Notes under the pieces: model-generated
What the model saw: the letters and a program-made list of their open reading frames with translations, nothing else
Databases searched by the model: none
What the model was told of the DNA's origin: nothing
DNA from: CAWAVN01 sp963825075
Lineage (GTDB): Bacteria > Planctomycetota > Planctomycetia > Planctomycetales > Planctomycetaceae
DNA length: 64,000 nucleotides
Direction of reading: 5' to 3'
Assembly (NCBI GenBank): GCA_963825075.1
Contig: CAWGRX010000041.1
Coordinates: 124,001-188,000 of the forward strand
Made by a program: the position numbers and the translations under genes
Part shown: piece after piece, positions 25,381 through 34,980 of the stretch
Numbering within the stretch: the first letter of the stretch is position 1
Layout of the letters: each line of letters starts with the position of its first letter

Positions 25381-28257
25381 ATGAGGGTTTCCATCCATCG
25401 TCAGACTTGCCTGTTGATCCTGTTGGCTTTTGGCAGTTTTCTGATGTCGAACCCGGCGTTCGGGGCGGTCAAGTACGATCTCATCATCAAGAACGGCAAA
25501 GTCGTCGATGGCAGCGGTGCTCCGTGGTACGTCGCGGATGTCGGGATTCGCGGCGGGAAAATTGCCAAGATCGGCCGGATCGCCTCCGACGAAGCGGAAA
25601 CGGTGATCGATGCCGCGGGCCTCATCGTGGCACCGGGGTTCATCGACATGATGGGCCAGACCGCGACGCCGATGCTGGAAGACCCCGCAGCCGCGCTGAA
25701 TCTGCTCACGCAGGGCATCACCACCATCAACGCGGGCGAAGGGCAATCCGCCGCTCCCTTGAGCGAAGCCGACGGCCGAAAGGCGGGTTGGACAACGATG
25801 GCGGAGTATTTCACGCTGTTGGACCTCAAGGGCCTGCCGATCAATGTCGTGCAGACCGTGGGACACACGCAAGTCCGGCGGATCGTCTTGGGCGACGTCG
25901 AACGCCGGCCGAATGCGGAAGAACTGGACCTCATGCGCGATTTGGTTCGCGAAGGGATGGAAGCCGGGGCCATCGGCGTCTCGACCGCTCTCATCTATCC
26001 GCCCGCCGTTTATGCCGACACGGAGGAAATCGCCGCCCTCGCCGAAGTCGCCGGGGAATACGGCGGCCGGTATTACACCCACATGCGAAACGAAGGCGAC
26101 CGGCTTTTGGAAGCCATCGACGAAGCCCTGGAAATCGGCAAAAAGGGCGAAACGCCCGTGCACATTTTCCATCTCAAAGCCGCCGGGAAAGAGAACTGGG
26201 GCAAAATGCCGTTGGCGATTGCGAAAATTCAAGCCAGCCGCGCCGCCGGGCAGCAAGTGACCGCCGACATCTATCCCTACATCAACAACGGCCTGGGGAT
26301 CGCGGCTTTGATTCATCCCCGGCACTTTTCCGAAGGCTACGACAAACTCCGCCGCCGGCTGGACGATCCCAAACTCCGCGCGGAAATCCGCAAAGAAATG
26401 GAAACCACCAGCGGATGGGAAAACTGGTATCGGCACGTGGGCCACGATTGGGACCGCGTCATCATCGGCCAAACCAACGACAAGCGCTACGAAAAACTCG
26501 ACGGCCAAAGCGTCGCCGCGATCGCCAAGGCGACAAACGAAGACCCCTGGGACGTGTTTTTCAATCTGGTGAAGTCCGGGGCCTTCGCGCTGCCCCAAAG
26601 CATGACCGAAGCCAACAAAATCCTCGCCATAAAGCAGGAGTTCGTTTCGTTCTGCACGGACGTGGGACCGGCGGGCGGCGGCCGGATTGCGTCCCATCCC
26701 CGTGCGTTCGGTTCCTTCCCGCGAATGCTATCCCGCTACGTTCGCGATCTGGGCGCGATCTCGCTGGAACGGGCGATCGCCCAAGCCAGCGCGGTCGCGG
26801 CGAACGATGTGTTGGCTTACGATCGCGGCCGGATTGCCGAGGGCCTCGCCGCGGATGTGATTGTGTTCGATTACGACAGCCTCGCCGATGCCGCGACCTT
26901 CGCCAACCCGCACGCTGTCTCAAAAGGGATGAAGCACGTGATCGTGAATGGCGTCCCAGTTTTGAAAGACGGCAGGTTCACCAAGAAACGCCCCGGTCGC
27001 GTCCTGCGAGGACCGGGCTATCAAGAAGCGAAAGCTCCCTACAACATTTCCACGGGCAAGACCGACCCGCGGCTCGCCCCGTTCGATGAGATGATGCGCG
27101 ACTTCATGCAAAAGCACCGCATCCCCGGTGCAGCGGTCGCAGTCACGAACCACGGCCGGCTCATGTTCGCCCGCGGCTACGGTTATGCGGACGTCGCGAA
27201 ACATGAACCGGCCACACCCACGAGCCTGTTCCGCATCGCAAGCATCTCCAAGCCGATCACCTCGGTCGCGATTTTGCAGTTGATCGAACAGAAAAAACTC
27301 TCGCTCGACGACCGCGTGTTCGACATTTTGGATTTTAACTCCGAGATCGAAAAAGCCGGCGAGGGTTTCGATCCCCGGCAGCGGGAGATCACGATTCGGC
27401 ATCTCTTGCAGCACCGGGGCGGTTGGGACCGCGATCAATCTTTCGATGCGATGTTCCAATCCGTGCGGTTCGCGAAGCAGCTTGATATACCTCCGCCGGC
27501 AGGGCCGCGGGATATTATTCGAGCCATGCTCCGGCAGAAGCTGGATTTTGATCCCGGCGAAAGATATGCCTATTCCAACTACGGCTACTGCCTGTTGGGA
27601 CGCGTCATCGAAAAGCTCACAGGGCAAAGTTATGAGGACTACGTCAAAGAGCACGTCCTGGGGCCGCTGGGCATCCGCGACATGCGGATCGGCAAAACGC
27701 ATCTCACTGGGCGGGCAAAAAAAGAGGTGCGGTATTACGATCCCGGCCGCGGCGAGTCGGTGTTTGGGGCCGACTTGGGCGAGAAAGTCCCCTGGGCCTA
27801 CGGCGGCTGGTATCTGGAAGCGATGGATTCCCACGGAGCCTGGATCGCCTCGGCGGTCGATCTGGCTCGCTTCGCCGCCGCCTTCGACGATCCCGAAAAT
27901 TGCAAAGTGCTTAGAGAGGAAAGCATCCGCCTCATGCACGCCCGCCCGCCGGGACTCGCCGGCCACGAAGAAAACGGCACTCCCAAAGACGTTTACTATT
28001 CCCTCGGCTGGATGAACCGCGTCGTCGGCGAGGACAAAACCAACCACTGGCACACCGGTTCGCTCGCCGGCACCGCGACGATCCTCATCCGCCGCCACGA
28101 CGGCAAAAACTTCATCGCCCTGTTTAACACCCGCACCAGCCCAAACGCCGGCCACCTGGGCCGAGAAATCGATGCCCTCCTGCACCAAGCCGCGGATGCG
28201 GTCAAAGATTGGCCGCGGGAGGATTTGTTTACGGAGTTTGGAGCACGGGAACGATAG
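25381..28257 (+). CDS. N-acyl-D-amino-acid deacylase-like amidohydrolase fused to a serine beta-lactamase-like hydrolase
   Basis: A 958-residue exported fusion with a signal peptide of about 28 residues. Residues 30-560 are a D-aminoacylase-type amidohydrolase: KYDLIIKNGKVVDGSGAPW, APGFIDMMGQTATPM, then YYTHMRNEGD, VHIFHLKAAG and the closing metal-strand region EGLAADVIVFDYD. The usual metal-binding H-x-H after GFID is replaced by MMGQT, so metal coordination differs from classical members. Residues 570-950 are a class C beta-lactamase/D-aminopeptidase-like domain with SISK (Ser621-Lys624), YSN (Tyr731, Asn733) and HTG (His891). Both halves act on D-amino-acid peptides or esters in known relatives, so periplasmic processing of D-amino-acid compounds is a reasonable guess. 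Single gene. Confidence 0.88.
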   Translation: MRVSIHRQTCLLILLAFGSFLMSNPAFGAVKYDLIIKNGKVVDGSGAPWYVADVGIRGGKIAKIGRIASDEAETVIDAAGLIVAPGFIDMMGQTATPMLEDPAAALNLLTQGITTINAGEGQSAAPLSEADGRKAGWTTMAEYFTLLDLKGLPINVVQTVGHTQVRRIVLGDVERRPNAEELDLMRDLVREGMEAGAIGVSTALIYPPAVYADTEEIAALAEVAGEYGGRYYTHMRNEGDRLLEAIDEALEIGKKGETPVHIFHLKAAGKENWGKMPLAIAKIQASRAAGQQVTADIYPYINNGLGIAALIHPRHFSEGYDKLRRRLDDPKLRAEIRKEMETTSGWENWYRHVGHDWDRVIIGQTNDKRYEKLDGQSVAAIAKATNEDPWDVFFNLVKSGAFALPQSMTEANKILAIKQEFVSFCTDVGPAGGGRIASHPRAFGSFPRMLSRYVRDLGAISLERAIAQASAVAANDVLAYDRGRIAEGLAADVIVFDYDSLADAATFANPHAVSKGMKHVIVNGVPVLKDGRFTKKRPGRVLRGPGYQEAKAPYNISTGKTDPRLAPFDEMMRDFMQKHRIPGAAVAVTNHGRLMFARGYGYADVAKHEPATPTSLFRIASISKPITSVAILQLIEQKKLSLDDRVFDILDFNSEIEKAGEGFDPRQREITIRHLLQHRGGWDRDQSFDAMFQSVRFAKQLDIPPPAGPRDIIRAMLRQKLDFDPGERYAYSNYGYCLLGRVIEKLTGQSYEDYVKEHVLGPLGIRDMRIGKTHLTGRAKKEVRYYDPGRGESVFGADLGEKVPWAYGGWYLEAMDSHGAWIASAVDLARFAAAFDDPENCKVLREESIRLMHARPPGLAGHEENGTPKDVYYSLGWMNRVVGEDKTNHWHTGSLAGTATILIRRHDGKNFIALFNTRTSPNAGHLGREIDALLHQAADAVKDWPREDLFTEFGARER

Positions 28258-28443
28258 GTCGTTTTGCCCCGCTTTTTCCATTGATTTACACGTGTTCCTT
28301 ACACGCAATCGAGTGCACAGAGCAAAGACCGAATATCGAAAATGGAGGACAGAGAATGGCTGAGCGAATCTCAGCCGTGAAGTGGGGCCAAACATCGGCA
28401 ACGAGGGAGATTGCCCGGCGTTGTCCGAGACTGACCAAAAAAA
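28258..28443. other. Intergenic sequence between convergent genes
   Basis: With 28466-28681 this makes a 424-bp gap between the fusion hydrolase and the LRR protein, which are convergent. Apart from the tRNA-end remnant nothing is recognised. Confidence 0.5.
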
Positions 28444-28465
28444 TGGGGGCGGAGGGATTCGAACC
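28444..28465 (-). other. Isolated 3' end of a tRNA gene (remnant, possible attachment site)
   Basis: The complement reads GGTTCGAATCCCTCCGCCCC plus CA, i.e. a T-loop with its 3' stem, the seven 3' acceptor bases and discriminator A. The bases that should form the 5' T-stem strand do not match, and no anticodon arm is present upstream. No intact tRNA of the window has this acceptor. Such fragments are left when an element integrates into a tRNA gene. Confidence 0.45.
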
Positions 28466-28681
28466 AATCCCCCCGAAAACCAGGAGAAAACGGCCAATTC
28501 TTCCCAAGGCGGTGCAAAATCCGGTGCAGCCTACCGGTGCTGTGGAAGGATCGACGTGGGAAAGAGTCGGCAGCGTGGGCGGGCTTTTTTAAAATGGTCC
28601 AGTCCGGCTTGGGTCACGCGAGTCTCCTGAACAGTCAAATACCCGATTGTCGGCAAGCCTTCGAGTGCCGCGAGTCCTACG

Positions 28682-31600
28682 TCAGTCATCGCCGTGTTCG
28701 AGACGCAGGAATTCGAGCTTCGAAAGCCGCGCCACATGCTTTTTGATTCCGTCATCGGTGATTTGGCACCCGTGGAGCGACAAGTGCGACAAATCTCGGA
28801 GTTTCTTGAGAAACTTCAATCCGTCGTCCGTCACTTTGGTGTTGTCCAGTCCCAACGATTCTATGGACCGGCTTTTGGAAAGCGCCCCGAGGGCGTCGTC
28901 GCCCACGTTCGATTCCGACAGCTGCAGAGATCGCAATTTCGGAAGTTTTGCAATCATTGCGAGGCCCTGTTCCGTGACGAGCGATTTTTCCAATCCGAGC
29001 GACGTCAGAGTCCTCATTTGTGAAATCGCAGCGGCGGACTCATCCGTCAATCGTGTCTCGACAATGCGGAGATGCATGAGATTGGAAAGTCCCACCAACG
29101 ATGCGATCCCCAAGGAGGAGATGCGCGCTTTCTTCAATTCCAAACTGATCAGCGACGTAAGTTTCGCCACGTGGCGCAATCCCGCATCCGTCACGCCGCT
29201 GCTTTCGAGGGAAAGACTTCGCAGCGAATCGTGCTCCGAAAGGATCCGCAGAGACTCGTCGTCAAACCGGTCGGTCCGCGCCGAGAACGAAAGCAGCGAG
29301 GGGAACTCTACAACTTGCTCCAACCACGCCGCGGGAATATGGGCCTCCGGGTAAACGTTGATGCTCGTGATTGCAAATTCTTCCTTGGGGATGTCTTCGG
29401 CTTTTCTGATGGAAAAGGTGCGATTGCCGTGTTCCAGACGCGCACCGATTGAGCCGCGTTCTTTGGATTTGACGAACCATTTCGTGAACCGTCTTTCCGG
29501 TTTTTCCTCGGCTTCGGCTTCAATGTCCGTGTTGGTGTTGGTGGTGGCGTCGGCATCCATGTTGGTGGTGGCGACTGGCGTTTCGATCGGATCGTGCACG
29601 CAGCGGACGTAGATGAAATTGCGTTGAGCCAACGCACCGTTGACGCCGCCCTCCTCATACCAATGATACACATCCGCGGACTTTCCACGAATCTGCGAGG
29701 TCCAGTAACTGTTCCACTCGAAAGGACCCTGGCAACAAGCAACGGGAGTGTATTTCGAGTCGCGAAATGGGAACGCCGTTGCCGGGAAGATGGTCTCAAG
29801 TTCCTTTGCCGTGGGGAGTCGCCAGCCGGTCAGTCCTCCCGGGTTGAGATTCTCGGCGTATTCCTTCGCCTGGGAGAAATTGAGTTTCCCGGAGATATCG
29901 CCGTCTTTTTGCCATAATAGGCCCGTCTGCACATCCCTGACAAACGGGCCTTGATTGACAAAGCGTTCCCGATGATTTGTGCCCGTTTGCGGATTGGGGG
30001 ACGTTTCGGCGGATCGGGGTTCGCCATCGAAATAGGTTTTCGGACGGACCGCGCGAAATTTTGCAATGCCCGCCGTAGTAACCTGCGTCTCGTCGATGCG
30101 GAGATTCCTGAGGTTGGGCAGATCCTCCAAGGCAATCAGTCCTCGATTCGTCAGCTTCGTGTTCTCGAGCCTCAACCCCTTCAATTCCAGGAGCCGCGTC
30201 ACCGTGGCGATGATGCCGGCATCCGTCACATCGGTTCCGTTCAAGCTGAGGGATTCCAACCGGGGGATTTGCGGGAGATTCAATAACCCGCGGTCCGACA
30301 CCCTGGTATCGTCGACCTGGAGCACCTTGAGAGTCCTGTGTCCCGCGAGGATTGCGAGGGACTCATCCGTAATCCTTGTTGCATTTAAATACAACACTTC
30401 CAAATTCGGCAGAGCCGACAATCTCTTTACGGCCGCATCGGTCACGCCGGTGTTTTCGAGATCCAGGATCCTCAAACCAGGCATTCGCGCCAGAAAGTCG
30501 GCCGCATTGTCTGTGACCCGCGTGTTCTCTAAGTTCAGCCCGTTCAAACTGGCACGGCCGGTGAGATAGGTCAGCCCTGCGTCTGTGATCTTGCAATCTT
30601 CCAGCCACAGCATCTGGAGCGAACGCAAGGGGGCCAGATGCTTCAGGCCCGCGTCGGTGACCGGGTTGCCGTTGATCCGGAGTTCCATGAGTTTGGAGTT
30701 TTGAACGATATGCCCCAGGCCTTCGTCCGTAATCCCGCAGGCGGGGGCGTCCATCGCAAGCAAGGTTCCCAGTTTGCCAATGGCTTTCAGATCTTTCGGG
30801 CCGAGCGTTATCCCCGAACCAAACCTGAGCGAATACACTTCGAATCGCTCTTCGGGAATCTGCCGGGCGTTCTGAATCCATTTGCGAAAACGATTGCCTT
30901 CCACTTGCAGATTCACGCTCCCCCCAGAACGAATGGCCAACTGGGCCACATGCCGATGCACATCTTCGATTTCGTTCGGCTGACCGGACGGCAACTTTTG
31001 CGTTTTATCGGTGGCAGGACTGATGGTGCGCCGACTCGACCGGTCGGCAGCGAGGCAATAGGCTCCGAATTGCTGACCGAACACCGCCGTCTGTTTGAAT
31101 GACTTCGGGTCGATCCGCACCAACCGCACGCGGGCATCGGGACTTGCGTCCGGGCTGGTGAATGCGTAAAGAAAGCCGTCTTCTTTGCCGAATGTGAGGG
31201 CTTCCAGATCGCGGCTGTTGTGAATGATATTCGGCGTCGGAGCCAGCCGGCGCGGTTCGTTGCGGCCGTCGAGCGAAAGTTCATAGAAGGCATCCCGAAG
31301 GCCCATCCCGTCAATGATCAACGCCCGGTTGGCGGAGACCACTTCGATGCAATCGAGGTCTTCCTGCGGGAGATTCGAGCGGACGACTTGGGCGCGGCCG
31401 GTCGTCTTGTCGATGCGAAGCAACTGGGCGCGCCCGCCGCCGCCGAGGATGGAGGTGACGCCGTAGAGATTGCCATCCGGGGCGAAGCTCAAACCGTCCA
31501 CTTGCCGGTGCCCAATCGGGCCGATGCGCTGCACGCCGCCGGTTTGCGAGTCAATGCGGTAAAGCAGACTTTCGCCGGCCTGGTTTTCCTGGCCTGTGGC

Positions 31601-32263
31601 ATTCGCAGGCCGCGTGAAATTGACGGCCAGATTGACGGCAGCATAAAGTTGGCCGTCCTCGTCCATCGCCAGCCCTTCCGTCAGACCGTGCTCCGCCCGG
31701 AACGGGTCGCCCAATTCGCGAATCGTCCGCACGCCAATGCCGCGACTTTGGACGTCCAGACGAATCAGCCGTCCGTCCCGTGAAACTGTAAAGAGTTTCT
31801 GAACGATCGGCTTGGGTGATGTGGGTGTGTGAACGCCGGCTTTCGGCGTCGGCCGCCGTCCGGTCGATGGAGGCGTTTTGCGGCGGGTGGCTTCGTCGGC
31901 GTTCGGCACCTGGCGGAGCGTGGCGATGACTTGATTGCCCCGACGCAATTGAAAGGGGCGCTGCCCGTCAAACGGCACTTCGATCACATCCTCTCCTTGC
32001 TTGATACGGATTTGCCGGCTATGCGTGTTGAATTCGATTTGTCTTTTGCCGGACACATCCAAAATCGTGACCGTTTTCCCGCTGTCCGTGATACGAATCT
32101 GGACGTTGGGATCCTGCGAATCAATGAGCCACGTTTTTCCTTGATTGGCCACGCGAATCTCGGCGGAACGGGCCGTTCGCAATGGAAAGGCCGCCGACAG
32201 CATGAGGCAGCAAATCATGAGGCCGCCCGTCAATCGGGAAGCGGTAGGTTTCGTGCGCAGCAT
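28682..32263 (-). CDS. Large secreted leucine-rich-repeat protein with a DUF1566 domain
   Basis: A 1,193-residue protein with a signal peptide (MICCLMLSAAFPLRTARSA region). After a beta-rich part and a propeller-like region with YAFTSPDASPDARVRLVRID come two arrays of short leucine-rich repeats of the planctomycete type 'l-x-x-L-x-L-x-x-T-x-v-T-D-a-g-l'. One is at about residues 480-760, the other fills most of the last 220. Between them (about 765-885) is a DUF1566/Lcl domain: VRDVQTGLLWQKDG, GWRLPTAKELETIF and FIYVRCVHD. A repetitive protein scaffold at the cell surface is likely; the ligand is unknown. A Thr/Asn/Asp-rich linker follows DUF1566. It is a lone gene in this strand. Confidence 0.82.
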   Translation of the reverse strand: MLRTKPTASRLTGGLMICCLMLSAAFPLRTARSAEIRVANQGKTWLIDSQDPNVQIRITDSGKTVTILDVSGKRQIEFNTHSRQIRIKQGEDVIEVPFDGQRPFQLRRGNQVIATLRQVPNADEATRRKTPPSTGRRPTPKAGVHTPTSPKPIVQKLFTVSRDGRLIRLDVQSRGIGVRTIRELGDPFRAEHGLTEGLAMDEDGQLYAAVNLAVNFTRPANATGQENQAGESLLYRIDSQTGGVQRIGPIGHRQVDGLSFAPDGNLYGVTSILGGGGRAQLLRIDKTTGRAQVVRSNLPQEDLDCIEVVSANRALIIDGMGLRDAFYELSLDGRNEPRRLAPTPNIIHNSRDLEALTFGKEDGFLYAFTSPDASPDARVRLVRIDPKSFKQTAVFGQQFGAYCLAADRSSRRTISPATDKTQKLPSGQPNEIEDVHRHVAQLAIRSGGSVNLQVEGNRFRKWIQNARQIPEERFEVYSLRFGSGITLGPKDLKAIGKLGTLLAMDAPACGITDEGLGHIVQNSKLMELRINGNPVTDAGLKHLAPLRSLQMLWLEDCKITDAGLTYLTGRASLNGLNLENTRVTDNAADFLARMPGLRILDLENTGVTDAAVKRLSALPNLEVLYLNATRITDESLAILAGHRTLKVLQVDDTRVSDRGLLNLPQIPRLESLSLNGTDVTDAGIIATVTRLLELKGLRLENTKLTNRGLIALEDLPNLRNLRIDETQVTTAGIAKFRAVRPKTYFDGEPRSAETSPNPQTGTNHRERFVNQGPFVRDVQTGLLWQKDGDISGKLNFSQAKEYAENLNPGGLTGWRLPTAKELETIFPATAFPFRDSKYTPVACCQGPFEWNSYWTSQIRGKSADVYHWYEEGGVNGALAQRNFIYVRCVHDPIETPVATTNMDADATTNTNTDIEAEAEEKPERRFTKWFVKSKERGSIGARLEHGNRTFSIRKAEDIPKEEFAITSINVYPEAHIPAAWLEQVVEFPSLLSFSARTDRFDDESLRILSEHDSLRSLSLESSGVTDAGLRHVAKLTSLISLELKKARISSLGIASLVGLSNLMHLRIVETRLTDESAAAISQMRTLTSLGLEKSLVTEQGLAMIAKLPKLRSLQLSESNVGDDALGALSKSRSIESLGLDNTKVTDDGLKFLKKLRDLSHLSLHGCQITDDGIKKHVARLSKLEFLRLEHGDD

Positions 32264-32638
32264 GGGGATCCCCTTTTGCTTGAGACGTCGCGCAGGTCTT
32301 TCATCGCGGAAGAATTGTTCTTAAGGATAAACCATCAAACGATCGAGTGCCACCACCTTTCCCCGCGGCCCCCCGCGGCCGACAGACTCCTCTTGCAAAA
32401 AATCTCAATCGGAGAATGATGGAACCAGGGAACGGATTTCTTCAGATCGGCCGCGATTTCCAACGGTGAGAGAGCGATTGTGAGAAACGCCGAGAGAATA
32501 CCCCCGGCTTTTTGCGGAGGACGGTTGTATGACGGATTGCCGTACGTTGGATGGAGGTTTGTCATCGAGCGTTCTCGGCCTACAATCGGGGGATGGTCCC
32601 AATACCGATTGACGCTCTGTGCCTGATTTGAAACTCCC
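32264..32638. other. Divergent intergenic region, 375 bp, nothing recognised
   Basis: It lies between the LRR gene (minus) and the DUF1444-like gene (plus) and must contain both promoters. No RNA gene, repeat copy or clear operator was seen; a GC-rich CCCCGCGGCCCCCCGCGG patch near 32362 may form a hairpin. Confidence 0.45.
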
Positions 32639-33822
32639 ATGAATGACTTCCCTCTCTCCCAACACGAGTTTGCGCGGCAACTTGCCGGCGAACTCCAGCG
32701 CCAACTGCCCTCGAGCGCATGGGCGTATGACGAGGAGCAGTTTTGCCTGCGATGCGAGCAGCCCGAGGCCGTGCTCAATCTGGGGAACTTTTATGCCGAG
32801 CACGAAAAGCTGTCTCCCGAACAATGGGAGGCGCATCTTCGGCGAACGGCGGTCACGATTCTCAGTTCCTATCAAGATCTGCCGGAAGAGCTGGAGCACG
32901 CCCGGCATGATTTGCGGCTGAAGCTCTGGTGCCGGTCGATCATCGACAAGTTGGACCTGCAGGCGCACGTTGCAGGCCAGCGGGGCCTCGACATGCCGCT
33001 GGTTCCGGTGGGCGAGCATCTGTATGCGACGGTGGTGTTCGATTTCCCGAACTCCGTGCGCAGCCTCACCAGCGAGAATTTGGACGGGTGGGGCCTCTCG
33101 CCTTATGAAGCGATTGAGATCGCCAGGCAAAACCTGGCCGAGGACCAGGCCGTGCTCGCGAGCCGCGGGGATGCGTTTTATGCATCGGTCACCGGCGACA
33201 GCTACGACGCCACGCGGCTGTTGTTGACCGACCGCATTCGGCAGTTGGAGGTCCGGGGCGAGCACATCGCGATGGTGCCCAACCGGGACTGCCTGCTGAT
33301 CACCGGCTCCGAGGATGACGAGGGTTTGGCCATGATGATTCAGGTGGCCGAGCAGGCCCTCCAAGATCCCCGGCCTATGCTGCCGTTGCCGTTGCGGTTG
33401 GAGGAGGAGGAATGGGTGGATTGGATGCCGCCGCCCGATCATCCGCTGTTCGAGCCGCTTGAACTGTTGGAGTTGAAGTATTTTTATCCCGAATACGAGG
33501 AGCAAAAAGACCTGCTGAACGCCTTGCATGAGGCGCGCGGGGAGGCCCGGTATGCGGCCAGCCTGACGGCGGTGCAGCGGGAGGACGACAGCGTAATCAG
33601 CTACACCGTGTGGTCGGAGGGCGTTGAGATCCTCTTGCCGAAAGCGCAATACGTGGTGTTCATCAATGCCGGCGCAGAGGGGCGCTGGCCAGCGGCCGCT
33701 GGGAGCGGGTGCAAGAGGTGGTGGGGAACTTGATGGAACCCACCGACTGGTATCCGCGCCGCTACCAGGTCCGCAAGTTCCCCACGCCGGAACAGTTAAA
33801 GGCCATCGGACAGACGTTATAG
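32639..33822 (+). CDS. DUF1444 (YtpQ)-like protein (one apparent frameshift)
   Basis: About 394 residues, cytoplasmic (no signal or membrane segment). The first 345 residues include FARQLAGELQRQLPSSAWAY, YATVVFDFPNSVRSLT, ASVTGDSYDATRLLLTDRI and MVPNRDCLLITGSEDDEGLA, an arrangement like the DUF1444/YtpQ family. At 33684 a G run (GAGGGGCGC) appears one base short. Adding a G turns a premature stop into ...AGAEGALASGRWERVQEVVG and ends with FPTPEQLKAIGQTL, stop at 33822. No biochemical role is known for the family. It lies 56 bp before the Rdx-like gene on the same strand. Confidence 0.6.
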
Positions 33823-33878
33823 TACGAAACTTGGCAAGGCCATGATTTTCCGGCGGCCGATGTTCCCGGGGGATTTGT

Positions 33879-34175
33879 ATGAGCCATCACGTTACGATTG
33901 TGTATTGCACACAGTGCCGGTGGCTGTTGCGCGCGGCCTGGATCTCTCAAGAACTCCTGACCACATTTGAGCAAGAGATCGCGGAACTGACACTGAAGCC
34001 GGGGACGGGAGGCATCTTCGAGGTTTGGGCCGATGGGGGGCTGCTCTGGTCCCGCCAAGCCGAGGGCCGGTTCCCGGAAATCAAGGAACTCAAACAGCGC
34101 GTGCGGGATAAAATTGCCCCCGGCCGCGATCTGGGACACACGGATAAACACGGAACGAATCCAGATGGCCCCTGA
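33879..34175 (+). CDS. SelT/SelW/SelH (Rdx) family redox protein
   Basis: A 98-residue protein with the thioredoxin-like Rdx motif C-x-x-C at Cys10-Cys13 in VTIVYCTQCRWLLRAAWISQ, followed by the family's conserved ELTLKPGTGGIFEVWADG and the ending LKQRVRDKIAPGRDLGH. Selenoprotein W relatives carry selenocysteine at the second position; here it is ordinary cysteine and no SECIS would be needed. Small cytoplasmic thiol redox protein of unknown partner. The last dozen residues are beyond the usual domain end. It may be co-transcribed with the DUF1444-like gene. Confidence 0.8.
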   Translation: MSHHVTIVYCTQCRWLLRAAWISQELLTTFEQEIAELTLKPGTGGIFEVWADGGLLWSRQAEGRFPEIKELKQRVRDKIAPGRDLGHTDKHGTNPDGP

Positions 34176-34370
34176 AGGATCGCGAACCATTCCCAAGTTA
34201 CACATCTCGATCCGCGTACTTGTTGCCCGCGTCCTCTGCGGTGGCCCAATGGCCGAGACGCAAGGCATCATGGGACCGTTTGGTGTTGTTACAAAAGCGT
34301 GACACGGCGAGCGCCGCGATCTGATAAACTCGACATTTCAAGAATTCCGAAAAAAATCGGAAGAACTTGC

Positions 34371-34399
34371 TTGCAATTTAAGACAGTGCGTCTTATCGT
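34371..34399 (+). promoter_or_regulatory. Candidate promoter of the BlaI-type regulator gene
   Basis: TTGCAA at 34371-34376 and TATCGT at 34394-34399 are separated by 17 bp. The first operator dyad occupies the spacer, so a bound repressor would block RNA polymerase. This is inference from spacing only. Confidence 0.4.
34380..34394. promoter_or_regulatory. Operator-like dyad 1 (BlaI-type)
   Basis: AAGACAGTGCGTCTT has inverted AAGAC/GTCTT arms around five bases, inside the candidate promoter and 44 bp before the BlaI-type start codon. BlaI/MecI/CopY repressors bind such short dyads as dimers. Confidence 0.6.
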
Positions 34400-34405
34400 G
34401 GGAGG

Positions 34406-34422
34406 AAAGACACACTGTCTTT
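34406..34422. promoter_or_regulatory. Operator-like dyad 2 (BlaI-type)
   Basis: AAAGACACACTGTCTTT has seven-base inverted arms around CAC. Its centre is 27 bp from that of dyad 1 and shares the AAGAC/GTCTT half-sites. It overlaps the expected transcript start and ends 15 bp before the BlaI-type start codon. Confidence 0.65.
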
Positions 34423-34437
34423 TGAGGCGAGCATGAC

Positions 34438-34857
34438 ATGACGAAACATTCGCACGATGTGACCGAGGCCGAGTTCGCGGTGCTTTCCCACCTGTGGCAG
34501 CAGGGCCCCGCCACGACCCGGCAGCTGGCGGAAATGCTGTATCCCAACAAAAAAGGGGCCGCCCCCACCGTTCTCAAACTTTTGGAACGATTGGAAGCCA
34601 AACATTGCGTCCGGCGGGACGATAGCGGACCGTTCTTGGTGTTCTCGGCGATCATCCGCCGGGAGGACCTGATCGAACGCCGGCTGAGTGCGGTCGCGGA
34701 TGATCTCTGCGATGGCTCGCGAACGCCGCTCTTAATGCACCTGGTCGATCCGGAACGGCTCACGCCGGAGGAAATCGAGATGTTACGCCAACTCGTACAA
34801 GAGTTGGACGTGGACGGGGAAGTCGAAGAAAGCTCTTCACGAAAAAAACGCAGATAA
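34438..34857 (+). CDS. blaI: BlaI/MecI/CopY-family transcriptional repressor
   Basis: A 139-residue regulator of normal family length. A winged helix occupies residues 8-70: VTEAEFAVLSHLWQQGPATT, RQLAEMLY, APTVLKLLERLEAKHCVRRD. A helical dimerisation tail follows (LMHLVDPERLTPEEIEMLRQ). Family members dimerise on dyad operators and are inactivated when a BlaR1/MecR1 membrane protease signals ligand binding. The adjacent downstream gene encodes exactly such a protease, and two matching dyads precede this gene, so autoregulation is likely. The gap to the protease gene is 123 bp and contains no clear terminator. The inducer is not necessarily a beta-lactam. Confidence 0.9.
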   Translation: MTKHSHDVTEAEFAVLSHLWQQGPATTRQLAEMLYPNKKGAAPTVLKLLERLEAKHCVRRDDSGPFLVFSAIIRREDLIERRLSAVADDLCDGSRTPLLMHLVDPERLTPEEIEMLRQLVQELDVDGEVEESSSRKKRR

Positions 34858-34980
34858 ATTCGCCCGCGGGGAAGGTCTTTCCCTTATGGGCGGCCGGAGT
34901 CTCCCGGCGGTTTCACGACGAAGGCGGTCTATTACGCCCTCCGAATCGAATTTAAAACCCCGTATTCACGGGAGCGAACG

